Source: SPCO01 sp964579825 (lineage in GTDB: Bacteria > Chloroflexota > Limnocylindria > Limnocylindrales > CSP1-4). From it: a stretch of DNA of 64,000 bases. The translations under genes and the position numbers were made by a program. Positions 57,973 to 64,000 of the stretch are shown in pieces. The stretch covers positions 1 through 64,000 of the forward strand of contig CAZOHT010000016.1 of assembly GCA_964579825.1 (NCBI GenBank). The letters are read 5' to 3'. Below the pieces are notes generated by a model. That model did no database searches, was not told the origin of the DNA, and worked only from the letters and a program-made list of their open reading frames with translations. The first letter of the stretch is position 1. Each line of letters begins with the position of its first letter.

Positions 57973-58691
57973 AGCCGCTCCGCGCGCCCGGCCGCGACCG
58001 CGTCGGTCATGGCCGCGATCCACCGATTGACGTTGATCTCCTCGCGGTCACCCAGGTGGGTGGTCAGGACGGCCGGGTCGACCACCATCCGGACCTTCCA
58101 GAGGAGGCGCCGGAAGAGTGCGAAGTCGGGCGTCGTCCAGTGGTCGTCCGTCGCGAATGGGTGGGGGATCTGCGCCATGAGCTCGAGCGCCGAGCGGCGG
58201 ATTAGGAGGCAGTTCATCGACGCCGCGTCGACGGCGTAGGGCGCAGCCTCGGTGTCGATCTCGGCGACGAAGCGGAACCGCTCCTCGCCGGCGACCGCCG
58301 TCTCGTTCGGGTCGGACTCCCGCAGCCTCTCAGCGTCCTCCTCGGTCAGCACGGTGAAGTGCGCGACCATCGGGTAGTGCGGTGCCTTCCGCATGAACGT
58401 GATGCCGGTCGCGATGTCGACTGTGGGGTCGTCCTCGAGGATCTTGACCAGGCGGACCACGGTCTCCTTCGGGAGGACACAGTCGTCCTCGGTCCAAAAG
58501 AGAGCCTCGACGTCAGGGTTCGCGACGGCCTTCGTCAGGATGCGCTCGCACGCCAGTTGGTGCGGCACCCTGGTCGTCCCGATCACGTCGACCCACGGGT
58601 TCGTCCGGGCCGCCAGGAGAGTCGCGGCCATGTGGGAGATGGCGACCTTCGGGGTGGAGTCGAGATACGGACAGGCGAACGCAAGCCTCAC
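57969..58691 (-). CDS. Glycosyltransferase-like protein (240 aa)
   Basis: GT-A-like: LAFACPYLD at the start, ALFWTEDDCVLPKETVVRLV with an acidic motif and later DDHWTTPDFALF. A fourth member of the glycan cassette. Overlaps the portal gene by 4 nt. Confidence 0.65.
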   Translation of the reverse strand: MRLAFACPYLDSTPKVAISHMAATLLAARTNPWVDVIGTTRVPHQLACERILTKAVANPDVEALFWTEDDCVLPKETVVRLVKILEDDPTVDIATGITFMRKAPHYPMVAHFTVLTEEDAERLRESDPNETAVAGEERFRFVAEIDTEAAPYAVDAASMNCLLIRRSALELMAQIPHPFATDDHWTTPDFALFRRLLWKVRMVVDPAVLTTHLGDREEINVNRWIAAMTDAVAAGRAERL

Positions 58692-60157
58692 CGCGCCCTC
58701 CGGCTACGACGCGCCTTCGATGCGTTCTTCGCCGGCTTCTTCTTGGGCTTCGGACCCATGTCCTTGCCCTCGTTGCCGGTGGGGCCGGCATCCTCGTCCT
58801 CGTCCTTCTCGTCGTCCTTCTCTTCCGAGTCGGCGGCCACATCCTCCGGCCCCCGCTCGAACTCCGGGTCGATCTGCGGTAGGTCGGCGACCTCGCGGAG
58901 CGAGGCCTCGAGCTTCGGGTCGGGCGTCAGGAGGCCGGCGACCGCGAGGTTGCGCGCGAAGACGCCCAGGTTCTTCAAGTCCGCGTTCTCCGGGGAGGCG
59001 GGGACCAGGCGGGACGGGTTCTTCGCGTCCCACCCGTTCAGTCGGTAGATGCGGGGGATCTCGTGGCGGTTGATCTGGTCGGCCACGATCCCCAGGATCG
59101 CCTCGAGCGCCTTCGCGATCAGCGAGCTCTTGTCCTTCGACAGCGCGAACGACCCGCCGCCGGACTGGCCCAGCATCATAAAGTCGGCCAGGAGGGCCAT
59201 CACGGCCCGGGTCTCGTACCGCTCCACGATGGCGCCGGGCTGGAGCTGCTTCATCCCTGCGGAGGTCAGCAGCTTGAACTCGTACATCGGGTGGCCCTGG
59301 CCGTCCGGGTCGTAGGCCAGCGGGAAGATGACGCCGGCCTGGCTGTTCTGGCGGACGCCCGTCACCACCTTCTTGATGGCCTCGAGCATCGCCTTGTCCT
59401 CGTCGGTCGCGTTCGGGTCGAGGAGCTCGGGGGGCACCCCAGCGAACGGGATGCCGGCGAGGTCGCGCTCGACGCCGATCGCCTCAAGCTCCATCGTCCG
59501 CTTCGCGAAGACCCACGGCAGGTAGGCGTTGATGAGGAGCGACCGTCCCTCCGGGTTGCCGCCCGCCTCGCGGGTCTTGAAGTGGAGGGCCTTCGTCATC
59601 GGGATGACGCGCAGCTTGTAGTCGGGCGGCGCCGCCTGCTCGAGGCCGACGAGCGAACCCGAGTCCCCATCCGACCACAGCCACTTGCTGACCGTGTTGG
59701 GGTCCACGAAGACCCAGCGGCGCCAGCCGACGAGGCCGTCGGTGTAGCGCGAGACGTAGCGCGGGTCCTTCTCCTCGGGGCCGCGCCTGATCTTGTAGAC
59801 GACCTCCGCGAACGAGAATCCGTTCACGATCATCTGGATCGCCTCGGAGACGGTGTCGCCCCAGGAGATCTCCATGTCGTTCCGCATCCCGTCGATCGTC
59901 TCGGCGCGCCTCGCCTCGGCCGGCGTCTTGTCTCCGGGCTCGACGCGCCACTTCACCTTGCGGAGGATCGACTCGATGGCGTAGAGCGCCGCACCGATGA
60001 CGGCCGAGTGGTCGCGCATCTCCGCGAACGCGCGGAACATCGCGGGGCGAGAACGGAGGTCGCGGATGGACGACGTCACGATCAGGTGGTCGCCGCCGAA
60101 ACCGGCTCGGACGCTCATGTCCGGCAGCCTCATGGACACGCGCTTGGACTGGGACAC
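58688..60157 (-). CDS. Portal protein (489 aa)
   Basis: Portal features: WRVEPGDKTPAEARRAE, DGLVGWRRWVFVD, GGNPEGRSLLINAYLPW and a long acidic then basic C-terminus. DUF935/SPP1-type portal forming the packaging ring. GTG 60157 follows GAGGAGG. It has a late-class promoter. Confidence 0.85.
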   Translation of the reverse strand: MSQSKRVSMRLPDMSVRAGFGGDHLIVTSSIRDLRSRPAMFRAFAEMRDHSAVIGAALYAIESILRKVKWRVEPGDKTPAEARRAETIDGMRNDMEISWGDTVSEAIQMIVNGFSFAEVVYKIRRGPEEKDPRYVSRYTDGLVGWRRWVFVDPNTVSKWLWSDGDSGSLVGLEQAAPPDYKLRVIPMTKALHFKTREAGGNPEGRSLLINAYLPWVFAKRTMELEAIGVERDLAGIPFAGVPPELLDPNATDEDKAMLEAIKKVVTGVRQNSQAGVIFPLAYDPDGQGHPMYEFKLLTSAGMKQLQPGAIVERYETRAVMALLADFMMLGQSGGGSFALSKDKSSLIAKALEAILGIVADQINRHEIPRIYRLNGWDAKNPSRLVPASPENADLKNLGVFARNLAVAGLLTPDPKLEASLREVADLPQIDPEFERGPEDVAADSEEKDDEKDEDEDAGPTGNEGKDMGPKPKKKPAKNASKARRSRRAR

Positions 60158-60176
60158 GGGCGGGCCTCCTCACTCT

Positions 60177-60199
60177 ATTCTAGCATCCGTCTACGATGC
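60177..60199 (-). promoter_or_regulatory. Late-class promoter of the portal gene
   Basis: Leftward GCATCGTAGACGG (60187-60199), 4 nt, TAGAAT (60177-60182), 19-nt leader with GAGGAGG. Confidence 0.75.
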
Positions 60200-60242
60200 G
60201 ATGCGTCCCGGAAGACGCTGACGCTGCCGGATTTGGCCCGAT

Positions 60243-61535
60243 TCAGTCGAACGGGGACCAGGCACGCGGCATCGCGACGGTGATGGGCGCCGCGTTGCGG
60301 CTGATCTTGCCCCTGCCCATGAGGTGGTGAAGCCCCCAGACGAGAGCGTCAAGGCGGTCCGGACTCTTCCGCGAGTTGACCGGGTCCCAGGTGGTGAGCT
60401 GATCCTCGAGCGCGCGCAGTCGGCCAACATGCCAGATCCGCCGCTGCTCGTAGAGCGATGCGATAGGCTCCGCGCGCGTCTGCTTCCCGCGCGACGCGCG
60501 GACGAGCGTGACCGGCACCGACGGGTCGATCGTCTTCAGCGTGTGAGAGACCAGGTCTCCACCGTTGTTCGCCTCGGCCACGATCCGGTCCGCCTTGTAG
60601 TCGTGGAACGCATCGATCACCCGGCGCCCCCAGGCCTCCGGGGAAGTGGGCTGGCCGGCGCGCGCGCCAGCGAGCGACAGGTCGGCTAGGACGTAGCCGT
60701 TGATCCGCGCGATCCGCTTCGCTGCGGAGCTCACGCCGATCCGCATGTCGTCCTGGGATCTGCCTGGCGCCGGGCCGACTCCGACCGCGATGATCCCAAC
60801 CTCGTCAACACCACCGACGTTCGGGTCGACGGCGATCACGACGTTGCGAAGGTCCGGGACCTCCGACTCGTCGCAGTACTGGAACATCGAGCTCTTCCAC
60901 AGCGCGCCCGGGGCGTCGAGCAGGATCGCGCCCTCGAGTTCCTGCTGCCCGAGCCTCGTCCCCTCCAGGTCGCCGATGATCGTGTGAAAGAACTCCTCCG
61001 AGAGGTTGGAGGCGTTCTCGTTCGTGTGCCCGTAGACGACGTGCGTCTTCGGGTCGCGCTTGTAGCCCGCGACCCCGACGAGCTGCTTGATGATCTCGGT
61101 GGGCCGTGGCGTCGTCGCGATGACCATCCGGTTCCGAAATCCGTCAGGCCACCCCGGGCGAGCGGGGAGCCGGAGGCCGAGCTTCAGGTTCTGCAGCATC
61201 GCGTTGCCCGGCCTGACGACCTCGTCCTCCGTGGCCCGGGGCCAGGCCGCGAACTCGTCCATCAACACGAGGTGCGACTGCGGACCGCGCGCGCGGTTCG
61301 GCTCGTCCGCCGAAAGGATCAGGATGTGCGACCCGTCCTCCCAGCTGCCCTGGTTCGTCGCCGGCTTGTAGGTGAACCTGTTCCACGGCTTCTGGGTGGC
61401 GATCAGCCCGCTCTCACCCTCCGACACGACCTTCCGCGCGTCGCCAGCGGTGGGGGAGACGATGATGATCCGGATGCCCGGGTAACGGTCGGCCGCGTCG
61501 TGAGCGGACTCAGAGAGGAACCTGGTCTTGCTCAA
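60243..61535 (-). CDS. terL: Terminase large subunit, C-terminal part starting at P-loop Lys
   Basis: 430 aa from a TTG (61535) that overlaps the stop of the N-terminal part. Begins SKTRFL, the second half of the P-loop, then IIIVSPT, LVLMDEFAAWPR (Walker B) and the nuclease domain (IAVDPNVGG, IVAEANNGG, RLDALVWGL). ATPase motor and DNA-cutting enzyme of packaging. It lacks the glycine half of Walker A, which is in the neighbouring fragment. Confidence 0.8.
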   Translation of the reverse strand: MSKTRFLSESAHDAADRYPGIRIIIVSPTAGDARKVVSEGESGLIATQKPWNRFTYKPATNQGSWEDGSHILILSADEPNRARGPQSHLVLMDEFAAWPRATEDEVVRPGNAMLQNLKLGLRLPARPGWPDGFRNRMVIATTPRPTEIIKQLVGVAGYKRDPKTHVVYGHTNENASNLSEEFFHTIIGDLEGTRLGQQELEGAILLDAPGALWKSSMFQYCDESEVPDLRNVVIAVDPNVGGVDEVGIIAVGVGPAPGRSQDDMRIGVSSAAKRIARINGYVLADLSLAGARAGQPTSPEAWGRRVIDAFHDYKADRIVAEANNGGDLVSHTLKTIDPSVPVTLVRASRGKQTRAEPIASLYEQRRIWHVGRLRALEDQLTTWDPVNSRKSPDRLDALVWGLHHLMGRGKISRNAAPITVAMPRAWSPFD

Positions 61536-61813
61536 CCCCACCCACGGCCGCACAGGATGACCAGCGTCGACCAGAGCCCCTTGCACTGGCACGCCGGGTC
61601 CTCGCAGACCGTGGGTGGAACCTGCTTTCGTCTTGCCCAGAACCCGAAGAAGTCGTAGTAGAGGCGGTGCGCCTCCTCCTCGGGGAGCGACGACAGGAAC
61701 TCCGCGCGCGTCGCCTCCGGCAGGAGGGCGAGTTGCTCCGCTGGCGACATCTCCTCGAGCGGGAGGCCGGTCGAACTCGGAAGCTCGATCGCCGGGACGA
61801 CTTCCGAGCTCAC
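61532..61813 (-). CDS. Terminase large subunit, N-terminal part ending at P-loop Gly
   Basis: 93 aa: RLYYDFFGFWARRKQVPP and WSTLVILCGRGWG, then TGA. Normally GRGWGKTR would follow. The 5 nt TGAGC (61530-61534 on the opposite strand) separate Gly and Lys codons; deleting them restores the motif. Either the gene is broken or the two halves are made separately and assemble. Confidence 0.75.
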   Translation of the reverse strand: MSSEVVPAIELPSSTGLPLEEMSPAEQLALLPEATRAEFLSSLPEEEAHRLYYDFFGFWARRKQVPPTVCEDPACQCKGLWSTLVILCGRGWG

Positions 61814-62235
61814 TTCGCCTCGTTCTTGTCCGCGAGTTGCTTGATCCGCTGCGCGAACATGTCCCGGGTGTCGGCCATCGATCCGACGTGATCGACCCGG
61901 CCCTCGATCTCGACCTTCTTGGCCGGCAGCCCGTAGGCCTTCGTGAACAGGAAGCTGGCCGCCGCCAGGTCGCCGACCATCGCGCGGCGCAGGACCCCGT
62001 CGAGGATCGTCCGCTTGTTCACCCTCGGCTCGCGCCCCTCCTTCTGGGCGAGCGCGATCTCCGCAGGGTGGATCTCCTCGAGGATCTCCCGGGCCATGTC
62101 GGCCATCGACTCACCCTTCGGCGGGCGACCCTTCGGGTTGCCGCTCTGTCCGGGCCTGAACAGCCACGGCTTCGTCTCCGACGGGTGCTTCAGCGGAGGC
62201 TCGGGAGGGAGGACCTCGACATCGACGGAGCTCAT
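61810..62235 (-). CDS. Terminase small subunit candidate, DUF5681-like (141 aa)
   Basis: WLFRPGQSGNPKGRPPKG is the DUF5681 signature found in proteins next to large terminases. Helical C-terminus. ATG 62235 overlaps the upstream gene. Confidence 0.7.
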   Translation of the reverse strand: MSSVDVEVLPPEPPLKHPSETKPWLFRPGQSGNPKGRPPKGESMADMAREILEEIHPAEIALAQKEGREPRVNKRTILDGVLRRAMVGDLAAASFLFTKAYGLPAKKVEIEGRVDHVGSMADTRDMFAQRIKQLADKNEAK

Positions 62236-62420
62236 CGGCTCGTACAGGTGATCGTGGGGGACTGCCACGGCAACGGATCACCGGCGGTGGTGGTCGGGCT
62301 GATCCACACCGGGCCGGGCTGGTACGGGTAGGGCGTGTACCACGGGGTCCAGGGCCGGGTGCTCCGGCCGCAGTGGGGACAGTACCCGCAGTTCGGGCAG
62401 GGCGACTGCTTCTCACTCAT
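62232..62420 (-). CDS. Small Cys/Pro-rich protein (62 aa)
   Basis: CPNCGYCPHCG at the start suggests a zinc knuckle; the rest is Pro/Trp-rich. The promoter lies 6 nt before ATG 62420, so the mRNA is probably leaderless. Confidence 0.6.
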   Translation of the reverse strand: MSEKQSPCPNCGYCPHCGRSTRPWTPWYTPYPYQPGPVWISPTTTAGDPLPWQSPTITCTSR

Positions 62421-62426
62421 ACTACC

Positions 62427-62449
62427 AGTCTATCACCCGTCTACGATGC
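62427..62449 (-). promoter_or_regulatory. Late-class promoter of the terminase operon
   Basis: Leftward GCATCGTAGACGG (62437-62449), 4 nt, TAGACT (62427-62432), 6 nt, ATG. Confidence 0.75.
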
Positions 62450-62484
62450 GAGGCGTCCGAGAGACTGCGGAGGGGGGCTGTTTT

Positions 62485-62961
62485 TCAGGCGGGAGGGGTC
62501 GCGGCGTGGTACAGCTTCCGGCGACGCCTGTCCTCCTTGGCCTTGTCGCGGAGGACGTTCCCGGCCAGCGATGTGAGCCGATCGAGTTCTCGCTTCACGT
62601 CGTACTTTTTCTTGTCCTTGAACAGCGCGTCGACGTGCGGAGCGGCCTCGGAGACCGTCATCGAATTCGCGATGGCGTAGTACCTGATGGCGGCGGCAAC
62701 CCGCTTCGGGGTGGCCTGGAAGTGGTCCCGAGCGGTCCGGAACCGAACCCGGAGGTTGGTGTCGTTGTTCTTCGTTCGCATGAAGACGTGCGAGCGGGGG
62801 ATGACGTGGACCCCGGAACAGCGCGGACAGGCAAGGATGAGCCAGTCCGGCGGCGCGGTCTTCGTCAGGAGGACGTACTCCTGCGCGTCCTTCGCCCAGT
62901 CGAACCTTCGCAGCCCCCGGCACCGCCTGCCGATGTACTTCTCGACCTCATCCATCCCCAT
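62485..62961 (-). CDS. Hypothetical protein (158 aa)
   Basis: An N-terminal YIGRRCRGLRRFDWAKD segment, ACPRCSGVHVIP with one Cys pair, then a basic helical C-terminus. Located at the start of the packaging operon. No family recognised. ATG 62961 or 62955. Confidence 0.6.
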   Translation of the reverse strand: MGMDEVEKYIGRRCRGLRRFDWAKDAQEYVLLTKTAPPDWLILACPRCSGVHVIPRSHVFMRTKNNDTNLRVRFRTARDHFQATPKRVAAAIRYYAIANSMTVSEAAPHVDALFKDKKKYDVKRELDRLTSLAGNVLRDKAKEDRRRRKLYHAATPPA

Positions 62962-63246
62962 CCCGCCCGCTCCCTTCTCTCACGGAATAACGCTCTTGCC
63001 TCGGGCCTCCCTCTGGAGTACAGGGGGGGGTTCCACCAGCCTCCCAAGCCCAGCCCCGGTGACGTCCCCGAGTCCAGCCCCGGACCAGCCCGAGCGCGAG
63101 CCCAGCCTGGTAGCGGTGAAGCAAGAACCGAAACGTGATGAAGTGGTGTCAGGTTGACGTCCCTGCCCGTACTCCGTCGGTCGGCCCACCCCGGTAGTAA
63201 GCACGCGCCGAACGGATGTGGCGCCAGACAACTCCGAGGCGACAAT

Positions 63247-63277
63247 GAGTCTACGGTGCGTTGATGTGTGGTGTCAA
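63247..63277 (-). promoter_or_regulatory. Leftward promoter with 13-bp motif at the -10
   Basis: Leftward TTGACA (63272-63277), 18-nt spacer, TAGACT (63248-63253). The motif copy GAGTCTACGGTGC (63247-63259) overlaps the -10, which differs from other promoters and suggests repression. Confidence 0.55.
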
Positions 63278-63304
63278 GAAAAATCTGCGCCCGGCCCAAA
63301 GAGT

Positions 63305-63339
63305 TTACATCCTTTACATTCCTTACAACTCCGTTACAT
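63305..63339 (+). repeat. Four TTACA(T) direct repeats
   Basis: TTACAT at 63305, 63314 and 63334 and TTACAA at 63323, spaced 9-11 bp, in an AT-rich patch between the divergent promoters. Iteron-like. Confidence 0.55.
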
Positions 63340-63357
63340 CTCGCTTCCGGGTCTAAT

Positions 63358-63400
63358 GCGTCTACGCCCCGTTGACAGCGAGTCGATCCCGGCGTAAGTT
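63358..63400 (+). promoter_or_regulatory. Early-class promoter with 13-bp motif
   Basis: GCGTCTACGCCCC (63358-63370), one base, TTGACA (63372-63377), 17-nt spacer, TAAGTT (63395-63400). Confidence 0.75.
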
Positions 63401-63417
63401 GGGGTCGAGGTGGCCTG

Positions 63418-63864
63418 ATGCCCGACGAGCTCAACGAGGAGTACTGGACGGCTCTCGAGCAGGGAACGCTCTGCGAGTACGAGTGGTCGGACATCCAGAA
63501 CGACGCCGTCGGCGACCCCGACGACTCAGCTGTCATGTACCGCCGGTCGATCGGGTGGTACTGGGGCATCAAGGACGACGAGCGCGGGACGACGGTCGTG
63601 ACGTTCGCGCTGACCGGCGACCCGAAGGGCCGTCACCAGCAGTCCGGGTGGGACTGCCTCCCCGTCGAGTGCGTCCACTCCGTGGAGATCCTGAAGCGGC
63701 CGAAGCGTCGCCGCCAGAAGAGATCGCCGGGCGAGAAGCCTGTCGTGCCGTCGGCAATTCCGCCGGCGGAAGCCGAGGGGGTGCTGCAAGAAGCGAACGA
63801 CATGCGGCACGAGGCCGGGGGAGGTGAACCCCCGGCCTCATCTTCCAGGAGGGAGAAGAAATGA
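63418..63864 (+). CDS. Hypothetical protein (148 aa)
   Basis: ATG 63418 follows GAGGTGG. The N-terminal 90 residues are acidic alpha/beta (DELNEEYWTALEQG, CEYEW); the tail is basic and Pro-rich. No family recognised. First gene of a rightward operon leaving the window. Confidence 0.65.
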   Translation: MPDELNEEYWTALEQGTLCEYEWSDIQNDAVGDPDDSAVMYRRSIGWYWGIKDDERGTTVVTFALTGDPKGRHQQSGWDCLPVECVHSVEILKRPKRRRQKRSPGEKPVVPSAIPPAEAEGVLQEANDMRHEAGGGEPPASSSRREKK

Positions 63865-64000
63865 GCCTCGCGACGTGGAAGAAGGAGTTCTACCCGGGGA
63901 CGGCTGCGGGCGCGGCGCGCAGGGGGGCGGTGGCGGCCGTCGAGCACTCACTCCTGAAGTGGACGGGCGCGCTGCCGAAGAACACGAAGAAGCACGGGGT
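63861..64000 (+). CDS. Conserved small phage protein, partial
   Basis: ATGA overlap start. MSLATWKKEFYP and LLKWTGALPKNTKKHG match a widespread small phage protein of unknown function with a C-terminal LKW-x-G segment. The gene runs past the window edge. Confidence 0.6.
   Translation, partial: MSLATWKKEFYPGTAAGAARRGAVAAVEHSLLKWTGALPKNTKKHG

Larger units (their letters stand above)
63000..63417. other. Gene-free divergent control region
   Basis: Between leftward packaging genes and rightward genes. It contains a CCAGCCC-rich repeat tract (63040-63110), two divergent promoters and an AT-richer island with four TTACA repeats (63305-63339). Candidate control region or origin. Confidence 0.6.

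Overview
The window is the genome, or most of it, of a high-GC tailed bacteriophage (Caudoviricetes) with a siphovirus-type tail and a temperate lifestyle. No host chromosomal gene is visible. The phage call rests on terminase, portal, Mu F-like head protein, XkdF-type protease, capsid, tail tube, tail chaperones, a 1360-residue tape measure, lysis genes, and a tyrosine integrase with a small excisionase. The host cannot be named. Frequent GTG/TTG starts, GTGA/ATGA gene overlaps and several apparently leaderless promoters suit a high-GC bacterium in which leaderless mRNAs are common.

Layout. 1-480: GC-rich tandem repeats and short direct repeats. 0.5-19 kb, rightward: small early proteins (many zinc ribbons), a serine recombinase, an SNF2 helicase, a 3D-domain cell-wall protein, a cytosine-5 DNA methyltransferase broken by an HNH insertion and by a stop codon in its catalytic loop, then ParB-like, putative annealing, DnaB, HD, RNA ligase, RecB-like and SSB-like replication/recombination genes. 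19.4-24.9 kb, rightward: lysis (GH108 muramidase, TIM-barrel lipoprotein, holin-like protein) and accessory genes. 24.9-42.5 kb, leftward: tail fibres, tail tip, tape measure, chaperones, two tail tube paralogues, connectors, C2H2 zinc finger protein, capsid, decoration, scaffold, protease. 42.7-47.3 kb: integration/regulation module with a candidate small RNA, a ribbon-helix-helix protein, an intact tRNA-Glu, a repeat-rich candidate attP, integrase and excisionase. 47.3-62.9 kb, leftward: F-like head protein, a 1650-residue Ser/Pro-repeat structural protein, a cassette of glycosyltransferases plus a methyltransferase, a GIY-YIG nuclease, portal, a large terminase split inside its P-loop, and a small terminase candidate. 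63.2-64 kb: a divergent control region and two rightward genes.

Most striking signals. (1) A 13-bp motif, consensus GCGTCTACRAYGC, occurs 14 times, nearly always at transcription starts. In one promoter class it lies exactly 1 nt upstream of a TTGACA -35 box; in another it lies in the opposite orientation exactly 4 nt upstream of the -10 box. This looks like a phage-wide early/late switch. (2) G-rich pentamer arrays (GGCNN)n with a conserved 3' boundary sit before or at the ends of genes on both strands. (3) The methyltransferase and the large terminase are each interrupted by 5-6 nt beginning with TGA, immediately before the catalytic residue. (4) A Ser/Pro-repeat fibre-like protein lies next to a glycosyltransferase cassette, suggesting self-glycosylation of virions.
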